From Blastocatellia bacterium (GTDB taxonomy: Bacteria > Acidobacteriota > Blastocatellia > HR10 > J050), in assembly GCA_025054955.1 (NCBI GenBank), contig JANWZE010000086.1, positions 57,168 to 121,167 on the forward strand: DNA of 64,000 bases, given 5' to 3'. The notes under the pieces are model-generated. The model worked only from the letters and a program-made list of their open reading frames with translations. It was not told the origin of the DNA and made no database searches. The position numbers and the translations under genes were made by a program. Below are positions 27,632 through 37,011 of the stretch, in pieces (position 1 is the stretch's first letter; each line of letters begins with the position of its first letter).

Positions 27632-27991
27632 CTTGCTCGTTCCTTGACATTGAAATCTCGATCCACTTCGAGCCGCAGCGCCGGCATCAGCGATCTTGAA
27701 GTCTCAACTCAATTCGAGCCGCGACACGGGCCTCGGCCGAGCCAGACAACTGCGACCCTCGCGCTCTCATGCGCTTTGGCGATGAATCACCTTCACCACT
27801 GCGCTCGATGCGATGTGGCCAAGCGGCCTTCGTGCTCTCACGCGCTTTGGCGATGAACCGCTCGCAGAATCAGCGCGCTGAGCAAGCTGACTCAGTTGGT
27901 TGTCGCGGCATTGCGTTGTTCCGCATGTTTGTTCATCTGTCGGACGGCTGCTACTGCGAAGACATGCCCATAGCCGGGCTTCATCATGCAA
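27632..27991. other. Gap between two antiporter genes
   Basis: No gene is seen. CGAGCCGC(A/G) is repeated near 27670 and 27717, and a 71-bp-period repeat pair is listed separately. Confidence 0.6.
27763..27856. repeat. 71-bp-period repeat pair
   Basis: GCTCTCATGCGCTTTGGCGA (27763 on) recurs as GCTCTCACGCGCTTTGGCGA (27834 on), each followed by TGAA. The 47 bases between are unrelated. Confidence 0.75.
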
Positions 27992-29242
27992 TCACTGAAT
28001 CTCGACTGTCTGCCCCCGATAAGGGCCCTCATGATAGGGTATCGCTTCGCCCCGAAACGACAGGCGTAGCAACGGGGGCGCAAGCAGTGTCGTCACGACC
28101 GCCATGAACAGAACGACGCCGTACATCGCTGGCGAGATTGTTCCCAGACCCAGTCCGATCTGAGCCACGACGATACCAACTTCACCACGCGGAACCATGC
28201 CAAGACCGACCTGCGTCGCCCGGCGCCATCCCAGCGTGATCGCTCCAGCGCCGCAGCCAACCAGTTTGCCTATGACGGCCAGCAGTGTGACCAGCACCGC
28301 CATGATGAGAACGCCGGCATTGAGAAATGCGTCCAGGCGCAACTGCATGCCGATGTTGACCAGGAAAAACGGAACGAGAAATTCCATCAGCGCCTCAGAT
28401 TGATGAACCAGCTTAGTCTGGTGGGCACGTTCGGCCAGCATGACGCCTGCCAGGAAAGCGCCAATAATGGCGGCCACGCCGATATAAGCGGCAGCGTCGG
28501 CAATTCCTAAGCACAGGATCAATGCGAAGGCATAATAAGATTGTCTCACGCGCAACTGCTCAACGCGCGGCGCCAGCCGGTTGACCAGACGCGAGCCGAC
28601 GACCATAAGAAATATGGTGAATCCGATGGCCAGCCCGGCTGTTGTAGCCAGCTCTGCGTAGTTGATGGTGCCTTTGGCCAGGCCGCTGACAATGGCCAGA
28701 ATCAATAAGCCGAGCACGTCGTCAATAACCGCAGCGCCGAGTATCACGCGACTCGTTTGAGCGTTAATCAACCCCATGTCACCAAGGACACGAGCTGTAA
28801 TGCCCACGCTCGTAGCCACCATCGCAGCGCCGATAAAAATGGATTCAGTGCGCGTGTGACTCCCCATGAGCCTGCTACCCGTGAGCTCGACCAGCCCATA
28901 GCCGAGCAGAAATGGCACGATGACGCCGAGCACAGCCACAACTGTCGCCGTCTTGCCGACGCGGAACAGATCGCTCGGTCGTGTCTCCAATCCGACGGTG
29001 AACAACAAAAAGATGACACCGAGTTCAGCCAGGAAGGTCGTAATCTCCGTCGGCGAGACCAGTTTGAACACACTTGGGCCAATCAGAATGCCAGCGAGAA
29101 TTTCACCAACAACGGCCGGTTGTCTGAGGCGCTCAAAGATTTCGGCCATGAGCTTGGCCGACGTAAACATGATAAACAAGCCAAACAGAACCTCGGTTGA
29201 ATGATTCGGCGCAGACCACCACAGACCTAACTGACTCTGCAT
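27992..29242 (-). CDS. CPA2-family Na+/H+ antiporter (no RCK domain)
   Basis: A 416-residue membrane protein of the NapA/KefB-type CPA2 family, with about 12-13 hydrophobic segments and no C-terminal regulatory domain. The key segment is TSVGITARVLGDMGLINAQT followed by GAAVIDDVLGLL. The Asp-Asp pair there marks electrogenic, Na+-type exchangers in this family, and TARVL is also conserved. The start is uncertain: the ATG at 29242 is used, but an in-frame GTG at 29290 would add 16 residues; neither has a good ribosome-binding site. Confidence 0.85.
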   Translation of the reverse strand: MQSQLGLWWSAPNHSTEVLFGLFIMFTSAKLMAEIFERLRQPAVVGEILAGILIGPSVFKLVSPTEITTFLAELGVIFLLFTVGLETRPSDLFRVGKTATVVAVLGVIVPFLLGYGLVELTGSRLMGSHTRTESIFIGAAMVATSVGITARVLGDMGLINAQTSRVILGAAVIDDVLGLLILAIVSGLAKGTINYAELATTAGLAIGFTIFLMVVGSRLVNRLAPRVEQLRVRQSYYAFALILCLGIADAAAYIGVAAIIGAFLAGVMLAERAHQTKLVHQSEALMEFLVPFFLVNIGMQLRLDAFLNAGVLIMAVLVTLLAVIGKLVGCGAGAITLGWRRATQVGLGMVPRGEVGIVVAQIGLGLGTISPAMYGVVLFMAVVTTLLAPPLLRLSFRGEAIPYHEGPYRGQTVEIQ

Positions 29243-29292
29243 AGAGACAAGATTGTTCAATTGGCTATCCTCCCACCACGTAATCTTCACAC

Positions 29293-29415
29293 GCGATCAG
29301 ATGCGCGGCGCTGATCGCGCTTGCTTTGCACATTTTCATGACATGCCTGTACTCTGGCATGCGATCAGGTGCGCGGAGCTGATCGCGCTTGCTTTGGACA
29401 CTTTCATGCCATGCC
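29293..29415. repeat. 68-bp-period tandem duplication upstream of the CPA2 gene
   Basis: GCGATCAG(A/G)TGCGCGG(C/A)GCTGATCGCGCTTGCTTTG, with further similarity to CATGCC, occurs at 29293-29346 and 29361-29415. About 50 of 55 bases match, so here most of the 68-bp unit is duplicated. The remainder of the 29243-29708 gap has no gene. Confidence 0.8.
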
Positions 29416-29708
29416 CGTGCCTCGGTTATATGGCCGCATGGCGACCGCTCAGTCCAAAGGCACAAATCTTAGCATACCGATCTCAAGCAAAACAGCAAAG
29501 GCAGTGGTGAGCTCAGGAATCTAGTCAGTGGGGAATCGCCCCTATGCAACAGCACATCTCAAATGATGAAAAGCGAGCACAGATTTATAGACAATTGATT
29601 CCGTTCTGTTAATCCAGTTAATCTGTGCGTACTTTCATCTTCGGGCAGTTTGCTTTTCTAGTTCGTTGCCATTCGCTGAGAAAGCGTTGGTGATTGCCTC
29701 AGCGGTGA

Positions 29709-29737
29709 TTGAATGGTCTACTGTGGCATGATACAAT
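29709..29737 (+). promoter_or_regulatory. Promoter of the secreted protein gene at 29772
   Basis: TTGAAT (29709-29714), a 17-base spacer and TACAAT (29732-29737), 34 bases before the start codon. Confidence 0.65.
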
Positions 29738-29771
29738 CGCGCCTCCAAAATTTGGATTTATGGAGGGGACG

Positions 29772-30497
29772 ATGAGAGCTGGGATGTTATCAATCATTGT
29801 ATTTTTGTTTTGTTTGGGAGGGGTTACTTTGGCGCAGACGCCGATGAAAGTTCATCGGGCGGAGCTTTCAATTCCATTTGGTGTAACATCAGGCCACATC
29901 CTGCTGGTCGGGGATTACCTTATATTCGTAGATGCGGAGAAACCCGACGCTTCGTTTGCCATTGCAAAATCCGATATTCGCCACATGATCGCTGAAGGCG
30001 GCGTGATCACGCTCGAAACGCGCCAGCCCGTGCGCGACCGCACAGGTGAACGATCTACTCTGAGTTTTCGCTTGCAGGAAGTGGAAGTCGGCTCGGTGAT
30101 GAATTGGTCAAGCGCGCCTGCTTCGCCGCTGCCCACCCCTGTTGCCGGTCAGAGGCCGACCGCTGAGACGCCAGCGATGACCCCTTCTCCGACCACAACT
30201 CCAGCTCATACGTTGAACTATGAGGCAAAACATAAGCACACGCTTTTTGGCAGTTGTAGCGGTACGATTACCATTACCAATGAACGCATCACCTACGAGT
30301 CAACCGACAATATCGGCCACTCGCGGCAATGGCGGATGGCTGACATTCGCGAAGTGAAACAGAACGGCCCTTATTTCTTCGAGGTCGAACCATTCATTGG
30401 GAGTCGGTATCGGTTTGAGATCGGCGGCCAAGGCATGGACATACAAGATTTCAAAATGGTGGTGCTCCACATCACGGCGGCACGAGCCACTCGGTAA
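29772..30497 (+). CDS. Secreted protein with two small beta domains, unknown function
   Basis: A 241-residue protein with a signal peptide (MRAGMLSIIVFLFCLGGVTLAQT). Two ~80-residue beta-rich domains flank a linker rich in Pro, Thr and Ala (residues ~120-155). The second, from KHKHTLFGSCSGTITITNERITYES through RQWRMADIREVKQNG, resembles a PH-like/GRAM-like fold in pattern. The first (GHILLVGDYLIFVDA..FAIAKSDIRHM) has the same strand order, suggesting an internal duplication. ATG 29772 follows GGAGGGG. No named family is recognised. Confidence 0.65.
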   Translation: MRAGMLSIIVFLFCLGGVTLAQTPMKVHRAELSIPFGVTSGHILLVGDYLIFVDAEKPDASFAIAKSDIRHMIAEGGVITLETRQPVRDRTGERSTLSFRLQEVEVGSVMNWSSAPASPLPTPVAGQRPTAETPAMTPSPTTTPAHTLNYEAKHKHTLFGSCSGTITITNERITYESTDNIGHSRQWRMADIREVKQNGPYFFEVEPFIGSRYRFEIGGQGMDIQDFKMVVLHITAARATR

Positions 30498-30587
30498 GGT
30501 ACGCTCCGCGCCGTGCATCGCTTGGGCACGAAAGCCCTGTCGCAGATTCCACCTGTTGGCGACCTTTTACGTCGCCATGGTAACACC

Positions 30588-31050
30588 AATAGTCCGGAGG
30601 AAGGCCCATGTTTGATGAAGCGACATGGCAAGCAGCAGCGGAACGACCCGAGCAGAAGTCTCCGATTTCCTGATGGCATTTGGGATTGCTCATACTACGC
30701 TCGTTTTTGCTAAGCCGCGCAAGCAGTTCGTGACAACGTTGCCAGACGTGCAACGTCTGGAGCAGTCGCGCAAGCAACATTGGCGCGTTGCAGAAGCGCC
30801 AGAACGGCGCGTGTGTGGCCAGCGGTTGGAGGGCATGAACGAGCTGATGAGGGAACGGATGGCGCTCCTTCAGAGCGCGAGGGATTGAGGGCGACAGCTC
30901 CAGACGTGCAACATCTGGCTACCCTCGTGTGGGCGGCTACCGCCGCCACTGCTCGCAGTCAGCGAGCGTCCACATGGGGAGGCTCCTGCAGACGCGCGTC
31001 GCCGCAACACAAAACGCCACACGTCAGCGGGCCTCCACACAGGGATGCCC
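30588..31050 (+). repeat. Dispersed repeat family D, long copy 1
   Basis: About 460 bp matching 53470-53935 in the same orientation. Shared landmarks are TCCGGAG, GAAGCGACATGG, GTCTCCGATTT(C/T)CTGATGGC, CTACGCTCG, AGCCGCGCAAGC, CAGACGT(G/A)CAACGTCTGG, GAACGAGCTGAT, GAACGGATGGCGC and CGTCGCCG(C/T)AACACAAAA. CCAGACGTGCAACGTCTGG is a perfect hairpin. GTGCATCGCTTG with nearby CTGTCGCAG (30511-30546) recurs in similar form at 31091-31127, flanking the repeat. No consistent protein is encoded. Confidence 0.7.
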
Positions 31051-31169
31051 CTACAAAAACGCGGTCTTTTTCTCCACGATTGGTATGACTGTGCATCGCT
31101 TGTGAGTGAAGGCTCCGTCGCAGGGGCCCGGCTGCGTCGTGTCAGCAGCACGTGACCGCTGACGTACCC

Positions 31170-32987
31170 TCATTCTTCCAGGTGGTACGGCACGCTGATC
31201 ACGATCACCCCTTTCTTGAATAACAAAGCGCCCTTGATGAGGAGCGCTGTTTGATTGTGCAGCAGCGTTTGCCACCAGTGCGGCGTGACATATTCCGGCA
31301 AAAGCACCGTCACCATGTCCAATTGCTCATCACGCTTCACCGCATCAATATAATCGAGCAGCGGTTGGATGATGGATCGGTAGGGCGATTCCAGCACCAC
31401 CAACGGGATGTCAGCGTGCCATTGTTTCCACCGTTCGCGCAGAGCGCGGGCCAGTTCGATATTCAAATCCACGTAGACAGCCCGCACATCAGAAGAAATC
31501 GTCTTGGCATACGTCAGCGCCAACACAACGCCTCGATGAATATCAGAAACTGGCACAATAACAACATGGCGGATATGCGTAGGTCTCTCGAACCCGCCCA
31601 GTGTCAATCGCGCATTAACAAATTCATAGTGTCGGTGAATCGAGCGGAAATGGAGCACTAGCAGCGGAATTAAGATGATCACAATCCAAGCGCCCTGCGT
31701 GAACTTGACGGTGGCGAACACGCCGAGCACCACAAAGGACATAAATGCTCCCAGTCCATTGATAGCGGCTCGATGCGCCCAGCCCGCGCTGCGTTCTTTG
31801 CGCCAGTGCATGACCATCCCCGATTGTGACAACGTGAACGAAAGGAATACGCCCACAGCATACAATGGGATTAACGCATGGGTGTCACCATCGAAGGCGA
31901 TGATCAGCAGGCTGGCCAGCACACCGAGCGCGATGATGCCGTTGGAAAAAACCAGTCGGTCGCCCAGATTGACCAGTTGTCGTGGCAAGAAGCGGTCCCG
32001 TGCGATGAACGAGGCCAGACGCGGGAAATCGGCATAACTGGTGTTAGCAGCCAGCACAAGGATCATCGCCGTGGCTGCCTGGACGTAGTAATACAACGGG
32101 CCGCTGCCCAACACATGGCGCGCCAGTTGCGAGACGACGGTTTGGCCATGCTGTGGGACGATGCCATACAGATGTGACAGCGTGGTGATACCGATGAACA
32201 TGGTCATCAGGATCAGCGCCATCCACAACAAGGTCACGCCGGCATTGCGTGATTCAGGTTTTTGGAAGGCGGGCACGCCATCAGCAATAGCTTCCAGCCC
32301 AGTCAACGCCGTGCAGCCAGAGGCGAACGCCCGTAGGACTAAAAATGTTGTCAGCGCATGTGTGGCCACAGGCGGGTCAGCGACTGGCGCTGGCCCAAGT
32401 CCGTATAGCGTGTATTTGATCAGTCCTGTTGCAATCAGCCCGAACATACCGATGATGAACAAATAAGTAGGAAGCGCAAAGATGTTGCTCGATTCTCGGA
32501 TGCCACGCAGATTGGCCAATGTAATCATCGCAATGAGAGCGACGGCCAGTGCGACTCGGTGTGGGTAAAGCGAGGGAAACGCCGAGGTGATGGCCGCAAC
32601 ACCGGAGGCGATGCTGACGGCTACTGTCAAGATGTAATCGGTCAACAGCGCGGCGCCGGCGACCAAGCTGGGGTATGTGCCCAGATTGTGCTTGGCGACG
32701 ATATAGGCTCCTCCGCCCATCGGATATGCGTGGACGGTCTGCCAATAGCAGATTGTCAGGATCAGCAGCAGCAGGCCAATGGCGATGGCAATTGGAATAG
32801 ATAGATGAAGCGCGGCTGTGCCGGCCAGTACCAGGACCAGCAAAATCTCTTCGGTGGCGTAGGCGACCGATGAGAGCGCGTCTGAGGAGAAGACGGCCAA
32901 CGCTTTGACCTTGGTCAACCGTTCATGAACAACGTGAGCGGTGGCCAACGGGCGACCTAGAAAGAATCGCCGCAGCGCCATGGCCAT
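31170..32987 (-). CDS. kimA: KimA-like K+/H+ symporter (APC superfamily)
   Basis: High-affinity potassium importer of the Bacillus KimA (YdaO) type. The 605-residue protein matches that family over its length: LTKVKALAVFSSDALSSVAYATEEILL, AYPMGGGAYIVAKHNLG, LLTDYILTVAVSIASGVAAITSAFPSL, ASGCTALTGLEAIADGVPAF and LIPLYAVGVFLSFTLSQSGM. The last ~150 residues are a cytosolic UspA-like domain ending in LHNQTALLIKGALLFKKGVIVISVPYH. ATG 32987 sits 2 bases after the stop of the upstream gene with GAGGTG before it, so translation is coupled. In Firmicutes KimA is inhibited by c-di-AMP; whether that applies here is unknown. Confidence 0.9.
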   Translation of the reverse strand: MAMALRRFFLGRPLATAHVVHERLTKVKALAVFSSDALSSVAYATEEILLVLVLAGTAALHLSIPIAIAIGLLLLILTICYWQTVHAYPMGGGAYIVAKHNLGTYPSLVAGAALLTDYILTVAVSIASGVAAITSAFPSLYPHRVALAVALIAMITLANLRGIRESSNIFALPTYLFIIGMFGLIATGLIKYTLYGLGPAPVADPPVATHALTTFLVLRAFASGCTALTGLEAIADGVPAFQKPESRNAGVTLLWMALILMTMFIGITTLSHLYGIVPQHGQTVVSQLARHVLGSGPLYYYVQAATAMILVLAANTSYADFPRLASFIARDRFLPRQLVNLGDRLVFSNGIIALGVLASLLIIAFDGDTHALIPLYAVGVFLSFTLSQSGMVMHWRKERSAGWAHRAAINGLGAFMSFVVLGVFATVKFTQGAWIVIILIPLLVLHFRSIHRHYEFVNARLTLGGFERPTHIRHVVIVPVSDIHRGVVLALTYAKTISSDVRAVYVDLNIELARALRERWKQWHADIPLVVLESPYRSIIQPLLDYIDAVKRDEQLDMVTVLLPEYVTPHWWQTLLHNQTALLIKGALLFKKGVIVISVPYHLEE

Positions 32988-32988
32988 A

Positions 32989-33462
32989 TCAGCCGTGCAC
33001 CTCACCTTGACGTCGGAGGATTTGGTACTCCGGCGTCTTCTCGAATTCTTGGAAGAAATAGGATTGAACGACCTCGACGTCTACATCATAGTTCTGAGCG
33101 ATCCGTTCAATAACACGGTGGTAGGGTTCGGTCAACTCGTGACGCTGGTGGGCAGCCTGCCGTTCCATCACGTAATCTCGCACTTCTTTTCGCCAGACAG
33201 GTTCCAGTTGAAACGGAGCGAATGACTGCTCGCTGGCTGGCAAGCCCGGCTCATGGAACCTGAGTCGAATCGGATAGACAATGGACTCTACACTGATGAT
33301 GCCGGGAAGCTCTTCGTTATACCCGACGACTTCGCCAACCAGTCCGTCGTAGCACTGATAGGCAGAAGCCGTCGCTGGGGGCGAGGACTCCAACCGGACA
33401 CGCCATTTGGAACCGATTGGAAATTGAGACAAGTCGGCTCGAGCCGCAACCGTGTTGTCCAT
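32989..33462 (-). CDS. Protein of unknown function encoded directly before kimA
   Basis: A 157-residue soluble protein with no signal peptide or membrane segment. The first ~60 residues (IGSKWRVRLESSP..YDGLVGEVVGYNEELPGIISVE) are beta-rich and could be a small SH3/KOW-like barrel. The rest is helical and charged (EPVWRKEVRDYVMERQAAHQRHELTEPYHRVIERIAQNY). GGAGG is 12 bases before ATG 33462. The stop is 2 bases from the kimA start, so it is expressed with the K+ transporter and may act on it; that is inference only. Confidence 0.7.
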   Translation of the reverse strand: MDNTVAARADLSQFPIGSKWRVRLESSPPATASAYQCYDGLVGEVVGYNEELPGIISVESIVYPIRLRFHEPGLPASEQSFAPFQLEPVWRKEVRDYVMERQAAHQRHELTEPYHRVIERIAQNYDVDVEVVQSYFFQEFEKTPEYQILRRQGEVHG

Positions 33463-33545
33463 ATTTCAATATGCCTCCAACATGGCACATTTAACATACA
33501 TGCGCGCTGAGCAAAACTCAAGCCGCGCGGCAGCAGTTGCCACTC

Positions 33546-33574
33546 TTGACACTCAGGCCGGGCGTCACCATAAT
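33546..33574 (+). promoter_or_regulatory. Promoter of the cationic amino-acid permease gene
   Basis: Perfect TTGACA (33546-33551), 17-base spacer and CATAAT (33569-33574). The transcript would have a leader of about 130 bases before ATG 33709. Confidence 0.7.
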
Positions 33575-33708
33575 GCCCGTTCCAAAATGTGAACAAGCCT
33601 GAGGGGAGTTTCACACGCAGCAGGCGGATAGACCCGCAAGCGTGGGTTATGATACGTGGGAGCTATATTTGATCCTGTCTTTCCAACTTCTCAGGGAGGT
33701 CATTCGGG

Positions 33709-35592
33709 ATGAATACAATCTTGGCAAAAAAATCAATCGCTGCCCTGCGCGCCGAAGCTGAGGACACGGAACACGGGCTGAAGCGGGCGCTGGGGGCGCT
33801 CAATCTGACCTCATTAGGTGTCGGAGCGATCATCGGCGCCGGCATTTTTGTGTTGACTGGTAATGCGGCGGCGCAATATGCCGGCCCCGGTATCGTGCTC
33901 TCATTTGTCCTGGCAGGGATTGGGTGCGCCTTTGCTGGTCTCTGCTACGCAGAGATGGCTTCGATGATTCCCATTGCCGGCAGCGCCTACACCTATTCAT
34001 ACGCCACGATGGGAGAGTTTTTGGCCTGGATCATCGGCTGGGACTTGATTCTGGAGTACTCGTTCGGCGCAGCAACGGTGGCCATCGGCTGGTCGGGCTA
34101 CGTGGTCAGTTTCTTAAAAGATTTCGGCATTTACATTCCGCCGCAGTTTACCGCGGCGACGGGCACGACGCTGATCGAAGTGCCCAATCAAGGCTGGACG
34201 ACGTTGACCGCTGAGTTGACAACGAGCCTCATGCAACGCGGCCTGGATCCGGCGACGCTGCCGCAGGTGACGGCCATATTCAACGTGCCGGCGGCTCTGA
34301 TTGTCATCGCGGTCAGCGCACTGCTGGTTGTGGGGATCAAGGAATCGGCCAATGTCAATAACATCATCGTCATCACCAAAGTGGCCGTGCTTGGTTTATT
34401 TGTAGTGGCGGGTCTGGCTTATTTGTTCCGCAATGTCGAGTTGTGGAACCAAAACTGGACACCGTTTATCCCGGAGAACCAAGGGGAGTTTGGAAAGTAT
34501 GGATTGAGCGGCATCTTGCGTGGCGCGGGCGTCATCTTCTTCGCCTACATTGGATTTGATGCGGTCTCCACGGCGGCGCAAGAAGCGCGTAATCCTCAGC
34601 GTGACATGCCAATTGGCATTATGGGCAGCCTGTTCATCTGCACGGTCATTTACATTTTGGTCGCCGGCGTCTTGACGGGCATCGTGCATTACCCGCAACT
34701 GTTGGTCCCTGATCCGGTGGCTGTCGGCATTGATGCGACTGGCATGAAGTGGCTAGCGCCAATTGTGAAAATTGGCGCCATAGCCGGCCTCAGTTCGGTG
34801 ATTTTGGTGATGCTGTTAGGGCAGCCGCGCATCTTCTGGACGATGTCGCGTGACGGTTTGTTGCCATCGGCATTCGCCAAAGTCCATCCAAAATTCAAGA
34901 CGCCCTACATGACGACAATGTTCACCGGTGTAGCCGTTGCTTTGGCAGCAGGCATGGCACCGATCTCGGTCGTTGGTGAGCTGGTCAGTATTGGGACATT
35001 GTTAGCCTTTGTGCTGGTATGCGCCGGCGTGTGGGTGTTGCGTTACACCAATCCAGATGTCGAGCGACCGTTTAAGGTACCGTTGGTTCCATTGACGCCG
35101 ATCCTGGGCATATTGATTTGCCTTGCCCAGATGATCGGTCTGCCGTTCCACACCTGGGAGCGATTGATTGGCTGGCTAGTTCTGGGCTTTGTCATTTATG
35201 GAGCCTATGGCATCGTTCACAGCCGGCTGGGCGGGCGTGAGCAAAGTGATAATCCCGATGCCCATGACGCTCACTCATCGTTTGTCGGGGCATGGTTGGC
35301 GCTGGCGAGCATGCTGGTGCTGATGTACATCCACGGCTATGAAGTGTGGAAAGCGGCTGGGATGAATCAGCCGGTGACGGCGTTGGATGTTGTGTTTATC
35401 GTGATACCCATGGCGCTGAACGGACTCATGCTTTGTCCAATGGTGATTAAACGAGGCCTGAGAGCGCGACGAGCCGTTCCGCAGATGAGCGGCAAGACAA
35501 CCATCAGCATCGCGCTGGCTAGCGTGTTGTGCGTCGCGACCGTGATCTACCTGGGCCGCGTGGTGCCGTCTTTGCTGGGCATCGGTCAGTGA
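33709..35592 (+). CDS. APC-family permease, cationic amino-acid transporter (CAT) type
   Basis: Inner-membrane transporter of 627 residues with 14 or so hydrophobic segments. The N-terminus HGLKRALGALNLTSLGVGAIIGAGIFVLTG and the segments AGLCYAEMASMIPIAGSAYTYSYATMGEF and IFFAYIGFDAVSTAAQEARNPQRDMPIGI are diagnostic of the CAT/YfnA group. GGGAGG is 9 bases upstream of ATG 33709. Likely substrates are amino acids such as arginine, lysine or branched-chain residues. A 92-residue membrane protein gene follows 25 bases downstream. Confidence 0.88.
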   Translation: MNTILAKKSIAALRAEAEDTEHGLKRALGALNLTSLGVGAIIGAGIFVLTGNAAAQYAGPGIVLSFVLAGIGCAFAGLCYAEMASMIPIAGSAYTYSYATMGEFLAWIIGWDLILEYSFGAATVAIGWSGYVVSFLKDFGIYIPPQFTAATGTTLIEVPNQGWTTLTAELTTSLMQRGLDPATLPQVTAIFNVPAALIVIAVSALLVVGIKESANVNNIIVITKVAVLGLFVVAGLAYLFRNVELWNQNWTPFIPENQGEFGKYGLSGILRGAGVIFFAYIGFDAVSTAAQEARNPQRDMPIGIMGSLFICTVIYILVAGVLTGIVHYPQLLVPDPVAVGIDATGMKWLAPIVKIGAIAGLSSVILVMLLGQPRIFWTMSRDGLLPSAFAKVHPKFKTPYMTTMFTGVAVALAAGMAPISVVGELVSIGTLLAFVLVCAGVWVLRYTNPDVERPFKVPLVPLTPILGILICLAQMIGLPFHTWERLIGWLVLGFVIYGAYGIVHSRLGGREQSDNPDAHDAHSSFVGAWLALASMLVLMYIHGYEVWKAAGMNQPVTALDVVFIVIPMALNGLMLCPMVIKRGLRARRAVPQMSGKTTISIALASVLCVATVIYLGRVVPSLLGIGQ

Positions 35593-35617
35593 GTTCCATA
35601 GGTGAGGTTTAACAAGA

Positions 35618-35896
35618 ATGGCAGAACGACAAGTACAACGATTTAGCTGGACCGGCATGGGTGTCATTGCCGGTATGGGTGTGATTACTTATTTTCTCGT
35701 TCAGGCGGGCAAGGGAGGATTGCTTGGTCTCTATGTTTTTGCCACTGGTATCTTGGTCGCTTTGCTGATAGCCGTTGCGTTTGACATTGGCATCAAGCGG
35801 CGGTCCGCGCCATTGATTGAACAAGAACAAGCCGAAGCTGACGCGCCCGTGCCCGTGCAGCCGGCCAAAGTCAAGAGCCGGAAACGACGTCGTTGA
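35618..35896 (+). CDS. Small two-helix membrane protein, unknown
   Basis: A 92-residue protein with two hydrophobic segments (about residues 13-30 and 36-57: WTGMGVIAGMGVITYFLVQA and GLYVFATGILVALLIAVAF). A charged, basic cytosolic tail ends in KSRKRRR. It lies between a permease and prmA (18 bases before the prmA ATG), so it is likely co-transcribed with both. No family is recognised. Confidence 0.6.
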   Translation: MAERQVQRFSWTGMGVIAGMGVITYFLVQAGKGGLLGLYVFATGILVALLIAVAFDIGIKRRSAPLIEQEQAEADAPVPVQPAKVKSRKRRR

Positions 35897-35914
35897 GCAA
35901 GCTTCCGTTGCGTG

Positions 35915-36805
35915 ATGGATCAGCGGCGTCAAAGCTGGTGGGCGCTGCGGCTCACCATCCTACCTGAGGTTGAGGAAGTTGTCTCGGCATGGTTGTGGGA
36001 AGCCGGGACCATCGGCATCTCATCGGAAGCACACGGCGGTGTTCTTCATCTGTCCGCTTATTTCACCGCTCAGCAGAATGTTCATCGCATCCAAGCCGGA
36101 CTGAGGTGCGCGCTCTCTCAGTCTGAAGCATCGGTGGATTCACTGATCGCGCTCACCCAGCACGAAGTTGCCGAACAAGACTGGTTGGAGTCTTGGAAAA
36201 AAGGGTATCACGCGACTGTTGTTGGTCAACGTCTGCTCATCGTGCCCTCCTGGGAAGCCAATGCTGAAGCGCATGGTCGCATCGTCATTGAGATTGATCC
36301 TGGAATGGCCTTCGGCACGGGTACGCATCAAACGACCCAACTGTGTCTCATTGCCATTGAAAGATACTGGCGCGGTGGACGGTTTCTGGATGTCGGCACG
36401 GGAACGGGTATTCTGGCGATGGCGGCCGCCAAGCTCTACCCTGACGCCTGTGTGGTTGGCATTGACACTGATCCGCTGGCTATTGAAGTGGCGCGCGCCA
36501 ACCTGATTCGCAACCAGCTTGACGGGAAAATCCAGTTGCAAACCGGAAGCATTGAAACTGTGCGGGGACGTCGCTTTGATTTGATCGTAGCTAATTTGAC
36601 GGCTGAGGTGATCGAAGAGCTGGCCGTGGAGTTGATCGGTCTGCTGGCTGCTGGTGGGCGGCTGATTCTTTCAGGAATTCTCGTGGAGCAGGAAAAGGCT
36701 GTTTGTTGCCGCTTGGCGCGGGCTGGCATCGGTTTTGCCCAGCGATGTCGTTTAGATGAATGGATCGCTTTGGTGACCCGACCGTTTGATGCCCATGGCC
36801 GTTGA
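35915..36805 (+). CDS. prmA: Ribosomal protein L11 methyltransferase
   Basis: SAM-dependent methyltransferase that trimethylates ribosomal protein L11. The 296-residue protein has the substrate-recognition N-terminal domain with WLESWKKGYHATVVG. The catalytic domain follows: IEIDPGMAFGTGTHQTT (about 126-142) and the SAM-binding FLDVGTGTGILAMAAAKL (about 157-174), then GIDTDPLAIEVA and the catalytic LIVANLTAEV (NLxA motif of PrmA). ATG 35915 is used; a GTG one codon earlier is possible. Confidence 0.93.
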   Translation: MDQRRQSWWALRLTILPEVEEVVSAWLWEAGTIGISSEAHGGVLHLSAYFTAQQNVHRIQAGLRCALSQSEASVDSLIALTQHEVAEQDWLESWKKGYHATVVGQRLLIVPSWEANAEAHGRIVIEIDPGMAFGTGTHQTTQLCLIAIERYWRGGRFLDVGTGTGILAMAAAKLYPDACVVGIDTDPLAIEVARANLIRNQLDGKIQLQTGSIETVRGRRFDLIVANLTAEVIEELAVELIGLLAAGGRLILSGILVEQEKAVCCRLARAGIGFAQRCRLDEWIALVTRPFDAHGR

Positions 36806-37011
36806 TCGAAGGATGTTTCTTTGCCTCTAGCGAACCCTTCGCTGATTGTCATATAATCTGCCGCGCTTTGTATTGTTTGTTGGGAGGTTGGTGAGCGTTT
36901 TCAAGATAAGTTTATAGCTCGGTGTGGTGTTGACGTTTAGAAACGGGAAGTAGAGCGCCGGCGCTGAAGCATAACGGGTCAGGCCAGGCACGTGACCCAC
37001 GTGGTAGGAGC

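Noticed and set aside
33463..33708. c-di-AMP (ydaO) riboswitch upstream of kimA or the CAT permease
   Set aside because: The conserved core segments of that riboswitch could not be found on either strand. Only a sigma-70-like promoter for the permease is supported.
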